A stretch of 64,000 nt of DNA from Mortierella sp. BCC40632. Lineage: Eukaryota > Mortierellomycota > Mortierellomycetes > Mortierellales > Mortierellaceae. The DNA lies in contig WAEK01000009.1 in NCBI GenBank assembly GCA_011634665.1, forward strand, positions 2,037,501 through 2,101,500. Reading direction: 5' to 3'. Shown here piece by piece: positions 43,546 to 55,048 of the stretch (the first letter of the stretch is position 1; each line of letters starts with the position of its first letter). The notes beneath the pieces are model-generated. The model saw only the letters and a list, made by a program, of their open reading frames with translations, searched no databases and was not told the DNA's origin. Position numbers and translations under genes: made by a program.

Positions 43546-43987
43546 TTTTTGTGTTGTAGAATTTGCGACAAGTGCGCGTTGAATAAAAAATGATGAAGCC
43601 GTCAACGAAGGTCTTTATAAAATAAAAAAAAAAGAACCCGCGTTCAAGGCTCTTCGTGCAAGAGGTCAACCTGGGATGGGGTGGGCGCTGCCTGGGGCTC
43701 TGGCAATAGGCCGGTGGAAAGCAGGAATACCTCCTTATAAATGGGGAGACCAGTAGAAGTAGACCCCGATCTATTAAATCCACTTCCAACTATGGCACCA
43801 CGCCATAGTGTGCTTAGTTTTTTCTCTGCACTGTTCTTTTAGCTGACTGCGTAGCTTCTAGTTCACTTTTCCTCGTCCTTTCCTTTTTCGAGTGCTCAAG
43901 TAGGCGGCCATGGCCACGGAGCGTGGGTGAGATGCGCGCCAAAGAATAAACTCTTTGCATTGACTGCCCTGAGCTAGAGACCCATAC
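43016..43987. other. no convincing gene; microsatellite at 43505-43550
   Basis: (TG)12 followed by T22 at 43505-43550. After it, sequence with TATAAATGGGG near 43735 could be a worn LTR, but no second boundary was found. ORFs here are short and low-complexity. Confidence 0.55.
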
Positions 43988-44490
43988 AGAGAACTTACGA
44001 CACGCCTTCGCCAACTGTGGAGGTCGCCCGCTCTTGGATCTCCACCCTCGTCCCTGGCATGATCGTCAGTAGTGCTCCTGACAACTGCATGCTGGGATGG
44101 CCAGAGATAGAAAACTTACTCCCCTGGCCTCGGTCCCTTTTTAGACATACCAGGGGAGTACACTCCTCCAGCTTTGCGCGCAAAACAGAAGCCGTACGAC
44201 TTCAGGCGTGCTGACGTCGCTGATGTCGACCTGCTCGATTGAGAGCCGCTCTCGCAGCTCCTGGACCCCTCGGATTCCTTGCCCTAGTCGTAGATCCTGC
44301 CTTTGACTCTGGTCTTTTTTCCCCCTCTTCTCTGCATTTGTATTTTTAGTAGCTATATCTCGCCTTCCACCCTTTCTTTTTTCTATCTATTAGTTTTTGG
44401 TAGATGGCCTTGAGAACTAGATGGCCACGTCTGCAGATCGTGGGACGGGCGCACCGAAGAATAAAACCCCTAACGGGGCCTGTAAAAAAA
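43988..44490 (+). mobile_element. LINE-b 3' fragment b4
   Basis: The ORF2 C-terminal and 3' UTR region matches b6 (47160-48024), for example ACACGCCTTCGCCAACTGTGG and CCAGGGGAGTACACTCC. It ends with hairpin CCCC-TAAC-GGGG (44467-44478) and A13. 5'-truncated. Confidence 0.8.
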
Positions 44491-44509
44491 AAAAAAAGGA
44501 ATGGGATGC

Positions 44510-44652
44510 GGGGGCAATCCAAGGGTTGCCACCCAATTTTCAACGGGTTGTCAGTCAAATTCGTGCTGGGTATTTGACAACCAGGTTGTCAATTAAACTT
44601 TATGAAAAATTGGGGGGTTGCCGCGCATTAAATGGCAACCCGGTTGTCAAAT
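44510..44652. repeat. second copy of the GACAACC fold-back element
   Basis: Reverse-orientation relative of 41173-41303, sharing GGTTGCCGCGCATTAAATGG (44608-44635) and repeated GACAACC/GGTTGTCAAAT blocks. The ends are less regular. Confidence 0.6.
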
Positions 44653-44656
44653 AGTT

Positions 44657-44772
44657 TTTTTCCTCTTTCTTTTCAAAAAGAGGCAGCGGAGGCCATGTCC
44701 TTTGCAGAGCATGGAAATGCGTGCGCCGACGAACAAAACCTCTCACGAGGCCAATAAAAAAAAAAAAGACCA
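44657..44772 (+). mobile_element. LINE-b 3' fragment b5 (115 bp)
   Basis: Only the last part of the 3' UTR: GAGGCAGCGGAGG, GACGAACAAAACC, hairpin CCTC-TCAC-GAGG (44739-44750), poly(A). Confidence 0.8.
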
Positions 44773-47700
44773 GAGCATCCGAAAGGGAAGGGGGAGGGTA
44801 GTCAAAGGTAGGTATGCATCTTGCAACCCACTCCTCAAATCCTCAATTGATCTCTTTGATCACTTCCTTCACTGGACGCGCGCATCCTCCGCGAAAGGGA
44901 CTTTCGGTCGCAGACCACAGAGGCGATTAAACACTGCTCGCGCAAGCGCGTGGATCTCCCCCATCTGTATCCTTCAGCTGTTCTCTATCTGGATGAGATC
45001 AAGGACAGGTGTCTCCTCTTGGGCCAGCTTTTTTTTTTTTGAAACAATGCCCGAGAGGAAAAACAGAGGCGGCGAGTTGTCCTCCACACCTCCATCACCA
45101 AGTCTAATACTCCCCTGGATTTGAACCTGGTCTCGACCTCTGCAACAGCAGAGAAAGAGGCAGCTAGAGAAGAGCCTGCAGCCTCGAGTTCTCGGACATC
45201 GAGCGCCTTGCGACCCTCGCCAAAATTCAATGGCTTGAGGACGGCGAACGACCTCCTCCTCCCCACTTCTCTATCCACCTCAAATCCACTGTATAGCGGA
45301 AAACCATTTCTGTCCTCAAAATTAATGACGGGGTTCCGGCAACATCGATGCACGGGATCGCTACTTCATTCTACAGAGGCCTGTACGCTTCCCAACCTAC
45401 CTGTCCAGATGTCCTGAAAGAGCTGCTGGAGAGCATCACCTCTACCCTACCAGAGGTCAGCCGGGTATGGTTCAACGAAGTCATCTCGCCCGTAGCTATC
45501 AAGCGATCTGTTGGCTCCATGTTAGACCGCTCTGCTCCAGGCGCTAACAGCTTCCCCTACAAGTTTTACAAAACATTTAAATCATCCCTTGTCCTCATCC
45601 TTGCCGAGATGTTTAATGCAATTGGCGACAACCAGAACGACCTTCCCCCTTTCCACCGCTAATCCATCACCACCTTAATTTTCAAGAAAAGCGATGAAGA
45701 ACCACCACCCGATCAGCCTTCTGCAGACTGACTACAAGATCCTAACAAAGATTCTGGTCATCAGGATCAGCGCCCGGGCCCACAAGGTCATCGGCAAATG
45801 GCAATCAGGTTTCATGCCGGGCTGCATGGCGCATGGTAACGTTATGTAGCTCGAGCCGGTCATGGCACAGGTCTACAAAGGTAATCACGGCGACGCTGTA
45901 CTCCTCACCCTTGATCAGGAGAAGGCATACGACCGCATTGAGTGGGGTACCTTCACTGTGTACTGGAGCACTTCGGTCTCGGTCCTCGCATCCGTGGCCA
46001 GATAAAACTCTGTTAAACGACCCGGAAGCCCGCGTTCTCTTTCATGGTACCTTGACCCCTTCAACCTCGTGCTGTAACCTTTCCCCCTGTATTAAAACAG
46101 GTGCGCTACTAGAATCGTCCTTTCTAACACCCGCATTACCCATGGGGCATATGAAGACGACACTATCTTTGCCGTCGCCGAGGGCGATGAGGAGGCAGCA
46201 CAAAGGGCCATCCGGCTACACGAGAGTGGCCTTGGGAGCAAAGATCAACGTAGAGAAACTGGAGTCATCCTCCTCACTCTCAACAGCACAACACAATCCT
46301 CCTTCTCGGCTTCAGCGTCAAAGACTACGAAGGGTCCTTCACCTATCTTGGTATCACCCTCCGCGTTAGTGGCCGTGACATGGCGCAGATCAAAGACAGC
46401 AAAGTGGACTCGATGGAAAAGTCTAATGATGCACTTCGTATACGCTTTCTCTCCCTTCAGGGAAGGTATATGTCGCAAGTGCACACATCTACTCCAAGAT
46501 GTGGTAGGGAGCAGCCTTTTTTTCAGTTCTCGAACAGTCAGATCTTTATTTTGGTTTGATGGGCCTTATGCTGCAATGCTCAGCACTCAAGGCCAAACGG
46601 CTCGCACGATGGCGCACAGCCTCTCCCAGTGCTCCAGTGGAGCGGCCTCTTCACCGCGGTTGCACAAGAGATGTATGCCCTCCAAAGTACAGACTCGATC
46701 ACTCCATTCCCGCAGAAATTACTGCCTCACAGTGGTCCCTGATGCGATGTGGGTCTTCGCCAGACTCCACCTCCACCTCAACACCGATCCTAATGTTAGA
46801 GTGGAGACCGTTTTCACAGGAGAGGTCGACACTGAAAGGTCCTTAGTCCGCACTACTCTCCAGAGCAGAAAGCAGAACACTCACCAGAAAAGGTTCGATC
46901 AGGATATCGACCCCTATGCCCTAGTCTATGGTAGGCTGAGGTTCAAATCTCCTACACAGAACAATAAGCTCCATCCTGACAAGTGGTGGGACACGGCCAT
47001 TAGCGCACACGCTATCCCCTCAGGTCGTCAAAAAAGAGGTCTTTCCTTCTCAACCTCGCTCACCATGCCATCACCACCGACAAAGCCAGAGTCAAGTGGA
47101 AGGAAGAGGTCAATGGCAAATGCTAGCGATGCCTCCTTGACTCTGAGCAGGGGCCTCACATAGAGGACCTACGATACGCCTTTGCTAACTGTGGAGCAAT
47201 GTGGGTCCTCTGGAAGGCCACCTGCTCTTGGATTACCACTCTCATCTCTGGCATGACCGTCAGCAGTTTGCCTGACAATTGCATGCTAAGATGACCAGAA
47301 ATAGAAAAACTTACCCCCCCGCCCCATTGCGGTACACATCCACTCCGTGGTCCTGTACAGCATCTGGAGGACTTTTATCGCCATCCACAAGCTATTTCTG
47401 GGACAACACCCGAGAGATGGCCCAGCGGATGGCCTCCTCTGGTTCATCGTCAACAGCCCCAGGCTCCGTGTACACACAGTGCTCCCACAAGCCAACCTCA
47501 AGGACAATAAACAGCAGACAATAGACCCAGACCCAGCAGTAACATCAAATGTCAATTATAAGCGAATGTACAGGACTTGGAGTTAAGTTCCGAACATTTT
47601 AGTGTCCAAGGAGGAGGAGACATTTGGTTGGATGTGGCTCACTCCTGGCTACGGTTTCTTTTTTAGACATGCCAGGGGAGTACACTCCTCTAGCTTCGCG

Positions 47701-48024
47701 TACAAGACCGAAGCTGCTCGACATCAGGCATGCAGACGACAGCTCCCTTGCTTTCGAGCCACTCTTGCAACTCCTAGCCTCTTCGGTCCCTCTGCCCTAG
47801 TTTTAGTTCCTGCCTTTGATTTGCCCCTCTTCCCCTTCCGCAGGTGCTCTTTGTGCTCTAGTTATTTTCTGGGTCGCCCTCTACTTTTTCTTTCTTCACT
47901 CTATTATTTTGTTTTGCGTAGTTTAATCTTGAGAGCTAGCTGATCATGCCTGTAGATCGCAGGACGGGTGCGCGCCGGCGAATAAACCTTAACGAGGCCT
48001 GTAAAAAAAAAAAAAAAAAAAAAG
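44773..48024 (+). mobile_element. LINE-b copy b6 with most of the RT region
   Basis: 5'-truncated copy. Pre-RT linker, RT, C-terminal region and 3' UTR end in ACCTTAACGAGG and a poly(A) run (48003-48024). All frames are broken. It aligns with b7 on the other strand. Confidence 0.8.
45090..47163 (+). pseudogene. LINE-b reverse transcriptase region in b6
   Basis: Open pieces: 45348-45662 with IATSFYRGLY and DRSAPGANSFPYKFYK (RT fingers), then LLTLDQEKAYDRIEW (motif A, near 45905), then EDDTIFAVAEGDEE (motif C; the usual aromatic plus DD is degraded to EDD) near 46160, then SKINVEKLE. Further pieces lie at 46348-47163. Numerous frameshifts and stops; non-functional. Confidence 0.75.
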
Positions 48025-48377
48025 AGCTGCAAGGTACATAAGGGGTCAACGAAATGGTAGGGTTGCATGATAGGAATCAAAGGGGATGGGCGCATAAGGG
48101 TCAATGGACTGAACTCTATGGGTTGCATAAATGCAGCTAAGGGACCAAAAGAGGGGAGGAATGTATAGAGCAATCCTCAAAAGGGAACATATTTGCCTAG
48201 ACTGAATAAAATACCCGACCCAAAGCATCGAGGGATAGCATCAAGGGACAACATCTAGGGACAACATCTAGGGATATTGTCAAAGGTAACTGACTTGTGG
48301 TTGCCGAGTATTTTTTGGATAAGTCAAGAAATAGAATTAAGCGTGCTAACGTAAGAGGTTTGGAAAAATGTTTGAAA

Positions 48378-48387
48378 TATATAAATA
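48378..48387 (+). promoter_or_regulatory. TATA-like element upstream of the secreted-protein gene
   Basis: TATATAAATA, 102 bp upstream of the ATG at 48490, in AT-rich sequence right after a LINE-b tail and a short unique stretch. Confidence 0.45.
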
Positions 48388-48489
48388 TGGCCTTTTTTCA
48401 TGTCTTTTCTCTTCAAAACATATTCCCCCCATCCCCCCATCCCACAAGTACTACAGGTCTACATCGACTTTCAAACCAAAATCATCAAC

Positions 48490-48954
48490 ATGAAGTCTTC
48501 TTTGCTGCCAATTGGTAAGGCTATCGACTTCTTAAGCCAGTCTTTTACTACTCGTGTAGCTCTATGATTTATGTTCACTAATTGACACTGTTTTCTTCTT
48601 GTAGCTGTCTTGCTTGCAATGACTCAAGTCATCTCAGCAGAACCAATTGGAACTCGTCCATATTCCTTTTTGCGTTGCAAGCATCCAGACAAAGGAACCT
48701 ATTATATGAACAAGAAGTATTGCCAGAATGCCACAAAGGAACCAACTGCTTGGGCCGCTTGCAAGGGGGGAGTTTTTGGAGCGTGCATTGTAAATTTCAC
48801 TTTCTGCGGCGTGGATAGTGACGACTATACTGGCCGCAATGAGTTCCGAAAATGGTGTGAATCGGACGGCGGATACAAAGCTTCTTGGATGTCATGCCAG
48901 TGGTCCATGGCCATTGGGCCTTATAACTGCACTGATGAAGAGGAATTTGAGTAG
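48490..48954 (+). CDS. small secreted cysteine-rich protein, 124 aa, two exons
   Basis: Exon 1 48490-48514, intron 48515-48604 (GTAAGG ... CTAAT branch-like site ... TTCTTGTAG), exon 2 48605-48954, stop TAG. The spliced reading creates a clean signal peptide: MKSSLLPIAVLLAM, then a likely cleavage after VISA. The mature part of about 104 residues has eight cysteines, enough for four disulphides, and three N-glycosylation sequons (NAT, NFT, NCT). The C-terminus is acidic (DEEEFE). No family is recognised. It stands alone between LINE-b copies. Inferred role: an extracellular protein, possibly effector-like or antimicrobial; neither is shown by the sequence. Confidence 0.8.
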
Positions 48955-49080
48955 ATTTAGTCTAGGGAGCACTATGACCTACTCAATCGTGGTCGGAGCT
49001 TCTTGCTTAAGACTAGAGCTCGTCGGGATGGTACTCATCTAGGCAGGTGATGGATGAGAAGAGCGAATTGTTGCTGATTT

Positions 49081-49086
49081 AATAAA
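49081..49086 (+). terminator. poly(A) signal of the secreted-protein gene
   Basis: AATAAA, 127 bp after the stop codon at 48954, on the coding strand. Confidence 0.5.
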
Positions 49087-49412
49087 GTGAACGGCGTTTT
49101 ATTTATACATTCTCCACCGCTGGCAGATCAGTGACCAGGGATATGTATGACCTTGCTTTTATTCCTCAAGTGATCAAAAAGTAATAATAATGAAAGATTG
49201 TGTGTGTGTATTTTTTTTTTTTTTTTTTTACAATGCCTCGTTCGGACATGCCACGGAAAGAATTAGTGTCTTAGTGACTTATTGTACACGCCTACTAATT
49301 CCAACAAACGCAGATGGTCCAGATGCGCATACTCTCTTTCCTCTAGCAGAGTATGCTATTTGGTGAGATGATCCACAGCTGTTTGAAAGACCGTCGGGTT
49401 CGGACCGTTGAC

Positions 49413-49534
49413 CAGTGTTTCTTATCGAACGGAATGAACTCTGATCTCATTTTATTAGGTCGTACTAGACCGCTGCAAGTGGTCTTAACGAAAACGAGTT
49501 ATCGAACGAGAATCAGGTTCGTTAAGGAACACTG
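49413..49534. repeat. candidate MITE with imperfect inverted ends
   Basis: CAGTGTTTCTTATCGAACG at 49413 pairs with CAGTGTTCCTTAACGAACC read on the other strand from 49534 (about 15 of 19 match). No ORF. The flanking repeat is unclear (GTTG on each side, two bases off the left end). It interrupts the minus-strand frame described at 49540-49978. Confidence 0.45.
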
Positions 49535-49539
49535 GTTGT

Positions 49540-49978
49540 CATCCTTGACCCCATGCAGACGCAGATCTGTCTCAATGCGGATCGCAAAATTCTGATAGGT
49601 CTCCTTGGTATAGCGACCGATTTGAGTCGAGCGCTGTACTTCTTCATCGCGTCGGGCTTGAGTTAAGTATGCATTGATGAGGACCTTGCGGCAGACCTTC
49701 CATCTAGTTGACCAAAGGGAGAATGACTTCATGCCTTCTTGGAATTGGATATTATGGTGTTCTGTTACCAAAAGAAAAAGGGGAAAAGAAAGAGGAAAGG
49801 AAAGGGAACGAGAGGAAGACAGGTCGCTCTGCTCTTGAAGGGATGAGGGCGCCTGTGGGCGATTCGCAAGTTGTAGAGGGACTCGCAAACGTGTCGTGAA
49901 GAGGTTCACGTCAACAAGAGCGATCATGGCATGCAAGGGCTCCTCGTTGGCGATTTTGGGAGCGCAGAGGAAATGCAC
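49540..49978 (-). pseudogene. possible Gag-like retroelement fragment
   Basis: Open frame of about 145 codons. The second half (STRWKVCRKVLINAY, then YTKETYQNFAIRIE) has the charged helical character of retrotransposon capsid segments, but there is no diagnostic motif. It ends at the candidate MITE. Could be chance. Confidence 0.25.
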
Positions 49979-51015
49979 TAGGATGAGGGTGGGGCCTAGT
50001 GCGGTGAGATTCCTAAGAAGGTTTGATCTCTACCAGTATCTAAGTCTCATCCTCTAGACATCTTTTCCCAACATCAGGTAAGTCTTCAAACCTACGAGTA
50101 GAGACGATAGGGAGTTCGGTGATGTCCAGTATTAGGAGATCCAGCGGGGATATGGACGATAAGACGAGCTACAATGAAATGAAAAGATGTAGATCTAAGC
50201 CTAGAATGAGGGATAGGCGAAGGCGGAAGGGATAAGCTCACATAGTCCATGCATCTGGAGCTCGTAAGAAAACTTGATTGCTGGATCGGTCGCCAGCGCG
50301 ACGATCCAGGAGCTTTGTTCGTAGCCTTTTCTCGTAGCGACCATCTATACACATGCCTGATAAAGCCGTTTCAAGACTGAATGTGTTAACTATCCCTTCC
50401 TCACAGTAAGGAATCCAAAAAGATAGAGAAAGTCTATTCAAGGCGATTTACAGTTCAGGATGAGTATGGATGGGGTATGCTGGGAGGGCATCTTGCGTAA
50501 CGTCTCATCAATGAGATCGGTACCTGAGAGCGCGTCAAGCGATTCAAACGATCGGAAAGTTATCAGAGAAAAGCTGTGGTCTCGGATAGATGTTTGTCAG
50601 CTATTTTATAATGTCTTGACGATGAGGTGTGCTTGTTAGTTGAGCTGCTCGGGATTGTCCTTCCTAGGGACTGTGACCCTATTGTGTAATCCTTCTTTCC
50701 TTAATCCCACTCGAGGTTCAGCTAAATAAAGAAAATTTAGCTTGTAATACTCTCTTGGCTATCTCTGGGCACCTCATATTTCTTTCGCGATTCAATAAAA
50801 CAATGCTGACGCAAAAGGGTGGAGCGGGTGGTATAGGGCTGCAGTCTCGGATAATGAACCCAAGACTTCCTTGGGCTGGGGTGTGTCTAGATTTTTAGCA
50901 TTTCCATGCATAAGACTTGTAACCGTTGTCGCCATGGGAAGTAACAAGGGGGGTATGGATGACTCGGTGGCGGAAGGGAAACAGCTCAATACTAATGCAA
51001 GAAGACGAGTGTGAA
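49979..51015. other. no gene seen
   Basis: Short ORFs on both strands without motifs. An AATAAAGAAAATTTAGC segment near 50725 looks like an LTR or gene end, but no partner was found. Confidence 0.5.
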
Positions 51016-51087
51016 GGGTAGTGGTATCTGATACGTAACGAGACAAGTTATGACGGGCACCCGTCAGTGATTGCGAAGCATGACATG
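51016..51087 (-). repeat. degenerate solo LTR of the element A family
   Basis: Shares GTAACGAGACAAG, TGACGGGCACC and the end ATGACAT with the A LTRs, with the middle third deleted. Confidence 0.55.
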
Positions 51088-51678
51088 AGGGCACTGCCAC
51101 TTGATCTTTTTGAATTTTTTTTTTTTTATTGGCCTCGTGAGAGGTTTTGTTCGTCGGCGCACGCATTTCCATGCTCTGCAAAGGACATAGCCTCCGCTGC
51201 CTCTTTTTGAAAAGAAAGAGGAAAAAAACTATCTAAACATAAAGGGGAAGTGGAGGGGGACGACCCAGAAACGATATAGGTGGAAATATAAATACAAAGC
51301 AGATAGGAGAAATCAAGACAGGGCACAAAGGCGAGCTATCGGTGGGGCAGGTCAAAGGCAGTTCTACAGCTAGGGCAAGGAATCCGAGGGGTCCGAGAGC
51401 GGCGAAAGCGGCTCCCAATCAGTCAAGTCGAAAGGGTCAAGTCGTCTGATATTTGGGGACTCCGGCTCCATGCGGCTAGGTGAGGGCATGTAGTCTCCTG
51501 GCATGACCAGGTGAGGACCATATCCAGGGGTGGGCCACATCGCGCCAAAGACTACCTTCTCCTTGGTCACAACAATGTGAGGAGGACGGATCCAAATCTT
51601 GCACATGCGCTCGTAGTGGTGTTCTACTGGGGCAGCGTCTGGTTCTGAGGGCTGACTCCGGCTGTTTCTGAGGTTGGC

Positions 51679-52251
51679 TTAGGTGAGCGCCGTCCGTGCT
51701 CGCAGTTTGAGAGTGTTGATCGTGAGCCAAAGCAGATGGTCCGCTGTGCACTGTGTGCAGTCCAGTGGCTGTTGACCTGGTTCGAGTTTGTTGATACCCG
51801 TGAACGTCCTCCAGATGCTGTGTGCAACCACCGAGTGGATATGGATCGCTAGTCGGGGGAGGAACGCCTTATCTGGCCAGTAGAGCATTGAGTCGTCAGG
51901 ATTCTCACTGAGTCTGATGTCTGGAAAGAGAGTGGAGATCCACGAACGGGTGCACCTCCACAGGGCCCAGACAGCACCGCAGTTGGCAAAGGCATGTCGC
52001 AGATCTTCTTTGTGAGGTGCGTCGTCAGGGTAGTCGATAAGACAGCGCTTGCAATCACTTGTCTCCTCTATACCTTCACGCGATTTCCATTTCGCCCTCT
52101 CACTGACCGTTGTGATGGGATAGTGGGCGAGGAGAAAAAGTGGGCTCCTTTCGTATGGTGTTCTGTGGGAGGAGTGTACCCGACTGAAGGCTGCATCCCA
52201 CCAGGTATCGGGATGAAGGTCATTGTTCTGCGAAGGAGCTTTGAGCCTCAA
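51679..52251 (-). pseudogene. LINE-b ORF2 C-terminal region (b7)
   Basis: An open frame of 190 codons with a Cys/His cluster (CKRCLIDYPDDAPHKED ... HAFANC) like the C-terminal motif of other LINE ORF2 proteins. A frame change near 51680-51750 leads to the conserved end IRRLDPFDLTDWEP (51370). Corresponds to 46860-47280 in b6. Confidence 0.7.
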
Positions 52252-52681
52252 ACGACCATAGCCAGGTGCAAAATTATCCTTTCCCTCGTCAAACTTTTGC
52301 TGGCGTGACTCCTGTTTCTTCTTGGCTAGGAAGAGTCTAGCAAATCGGACAGAAAATTCACCAACAGGGATATCGGCTGCAAGAGTAATGCTTGAGCCGG
52401 GGTTGTGCGAGGTGGGGTTGAGGCTGGCGAAGGCCTACACAGCGTCTGGGGTGACCGTGAGGGTGTAATATTTGAGAGAGTGAGTGTGGAGCTCGTGTCT
52501 GTATCTTGGAGATGAGAGCAATTGCGTCTGAGATGGAGCGGAAGGCATAGGTCTCCTTGAGCGAAAGGGGTGAAAAAGTCCTTCCGCACAGGGGGGGCTG
52601 TGCGCCAACTTGCCATCCACTTAGCCTTGAGAGCCGTGTACTGGAGTTTGACGACCATTAGGCCAAACCCTTGGGGCGTCT

Positions 52682-53896
52682 TAGCCAGTCCCTACTGACC
52701 GCAGACCCGCGGTAACCCACATGAGCTTTGTTGTCTCGGTGTTGATCCTATCGAAGAAGGCTGGGGAGAACTGGTAAAAGGCCGCCCCGTACCAGATCTT
52801 TGAGTAGATGTAAGCATTGGCCACATGGACTCGGCTCTGTTGGGACAGGGATCGAATCCGGAGGAGGGAGATAGACTTCCTCACTGAGTTACCAGGTCCT
52901 CTTCGACCTGAGTCATGTCGCGGCCACCAACCTGAAGGAGGATGCCCAGGTGTACAAAGGGTTCTCCGTACTCCTTTGTATTAAAGCCTGGGAGTTGGAA
53001 AGAGTTAACGCTGGTTTGTGTGAGGGGGATAACCGATGACTTGTCCATGTTGATTTTTGCGCCAGATACCTTCTCGTGTAGCTGGTGAGAAAAACTAAAC
53101 CCGGGAATGGGAATGTCGGTGAGATGCGATCAATCTTTTTATTTTTTTCTGAAGGAAATAGGCTATCTAAAAGATGTCCTATATGAGCGCAATAACAAAA
53201 AGGAAGCTGGAAGGGTTCCTCGCATAAAGGTGAGGAACTATCCAGGCAGGAGTGTCTACTATTTATATGGAGTCACCCCAAGGGTGAAGTGCTCCAGCGG
53301 GAGCGTTGATGGGTACTGCTCTGCCTGCAGCCGGGGCAGTACCTGCGGGAGAGCCAAGCAAGGTCGTTTGCTCTATAGGGCGCCTGGATAGATTTCCTCT
53401 ATTCAGGAGTAAAAATGCTGTCTGTAGCGTGGCTACAGACCGCCTATAAACGTCTCCTTGGCTGTCAATTTTAGGTTCTTATTGCTATTTACTAGGCATA
53501 CAAATGTTGATCTACAACAGCTGGATTGCCCTCCTAGCAACCTCTTCGTCACCCTTGGAGAGGGCAAGCATGGTGTCGTCCACATATGCCGAGTGGGTAA
53601 AGCGGGAGTTAGAGAGGGTGATACCAGTAGCGCGCTTGTTGTAATACAATAGGAAGGGCTCCAAGACGAGGTTAAAAAGGATTGGCGCCAGGGGATCGCC
53701 CTCACGCGGACCTCTTCTGATCTCGTAAGGGTCGTAACCCCATTGAATAGAATGCGAGCCTCCAGGTCCGAGTAGCAAAATTTAATCCACCTACAGATGC
53801 GGGGCCAAAACCAAAATGCTCCAGCACCCGGCTGAGGTAGTTCCACTCGACTCGGCCGTATGCCTTCCTGTAGAAAGAAGTGGCAATCTCATGCAT
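52682..53896 (-). pseudogene. LINE-b reverse transcriptase (b7), interrupted
   Basis: HEIATSFYRKAYG, then GPREGDPLAPILFN (motif B) and HSAYVDDTMLALSKGDEE (motif C, YVDD) in 53778-53512. The frame is cut after RRAIQLL by the 433-bp insert and resumes with VSGAKINMDKS near 53060, matching SKINVEKLE of b6. Thumb pieces continue to 52682. Broken in several frames. Confidence 0.8.
53086..53518. mobile_element. 433-bp insertion of unknown class in LINE-b
   Basis: The LINE-b RT frame is interrupted exactly here. The 6-bp direct repeat AGCTGG flanks it (53080-53085 and 53519-53524). It carries a perfect 9-bp hairpin GTCTGTAGC-GTG-GCTACAGAC (53420-53440) and TATA-like stretches, with no poly(A), no clear TG...CA ends and no credible ORF. 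Could be a solo LTR or a non-autonomous DNA element. Confidence 0.6.
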
Positions 53897-54009
53897 TCGG
53901 GCCTGAGAAGTGGCCCGAACTCCATCTTCCTCAATTAGTGCTGTGATCTTTTTCCCGTTTGAATCTTTCTTGACCCAGCTTTGCTATGAGGTATCGATAA
54001 AGCTGGCTC

Positions 54010-55048
54010 AGGAAATCTCCTGCCGTCATGGATTTTTCGTCATACGTCATGATATGCGGAGGTATTGTAGGGCGAACAGGTTGTAGTCCGTGGGTTTATC
54101 GCATTCCTGCTTCTTGTGGTCTTTGCCACATCTGTAACAAAGAGGGACGCCATTCCACGAGAGGAGGACGTTGTGACGCAGGATGGTGGCGATGCGAGGG
54201 AGGAGCAGGTCCGGGTTGGCACCAGTCTCAGGGGAGAGTTCGAGAGTGAAGTCGAAAGTGGTGGTGGGGATACCGAGGAGGGTGTGGGGGTGGATGTCGA
54301 TGATTTCCCCGTGTCAGGGGAGGCGAAGGGGAGGTGGTGAGCGCGAACGTTGATGCGCCTGTTGGCCGAGTACCGGACAGGGAGAGGGAGGACGGGGACA
54401 GAGGTCTGGGAGGGGACCAGCAGTGGCTGAGTTGAGGTCGTCCTTGTTATGAAACTGGACATAGATCAGCCCAGGGATGTTGCACTCGATCCGCTGAATT
54501 TGATATTTATTTTTAAGGCTTCTGATGATATCCAGGGGAAGGACAGCTTCCTTTGGATAAGGGATCGCAGCGAGGAACTCGTCGCTCTGGGTGGACCAGT
54601 GGAAGCGATCTTTAGGGGGAGGTATATCTCGTCTCTGTGCTGAGACGGACTTGGTCCCATCCTTCCGAGCGTTTGGAGTGGGGGAGGGAGGGCTTCGAAG
54701 TCAGATGACCAGGAATGGATGAAGGATCGTTTTTGGCGAATGAGTGTGCCCTCATTGTGCACATGGAAGTGGAGATGGAGAAGAGGGTTATGGATCCTAC
54801 ATGGTAAGAAGGAAAGGTGATGAGGAAGACTCCTGAGACTGGGAGAGCTTTGGCGTTTGTGGTTTGGATGTTGTGAAGGGGGGCTTTTTCGCTCTTCCCT
54901 CTTCCGTAGTGTGTGGGGGTGGAGTTGCTCTCTGGGGAGTTTTTAAAAAAAAGACATTGATCTCCGAAGCCTCATCCATGTCCATTTCCATGTCGACTTC
55001 CTGTGATGAGGTGACTGGAATGGCGAGGGGGTCGCCCTTGTGGATCAC
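54010..55048 (-). pseudogene. LINE-b ORF1 with zinc knuckle (b7)
   Basis: Three frames: 55048-54797 (acidic, DMEMDMDEASE, then Pro-rich), about 54700-54430 (RDIPPPKDRFHWS and YQIQRIECNIPG, RRM-like in feel), and about 54290-54040 ending with CYRCGKDHKKQEC, a CX2CX3HX4C knuckle. ORF1 binds LINE RNA. The start codon is not identified. Confidence 0.6.

Noticed and set aside
43551..43830. Possible solo LTR with TATAAATGGGG
   Set aside because: No second copy in the window, no TSD and no clear terminal bases were found.
40904..48024. A large inverted duplication between 41.2-41.4 kb and 44.5-44.8 kb
   Set aside because: The similarity is explained by separate copies of the fold-back repeat and of the LINE-b 3' end in opposite orientation.
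53107..53391. 94-codon plus-strand ORF with cysteines (CSACSRGSTC)
   Set aside because: It crosses the boundary of the 433-bp insertion and has no start context or relatives here.
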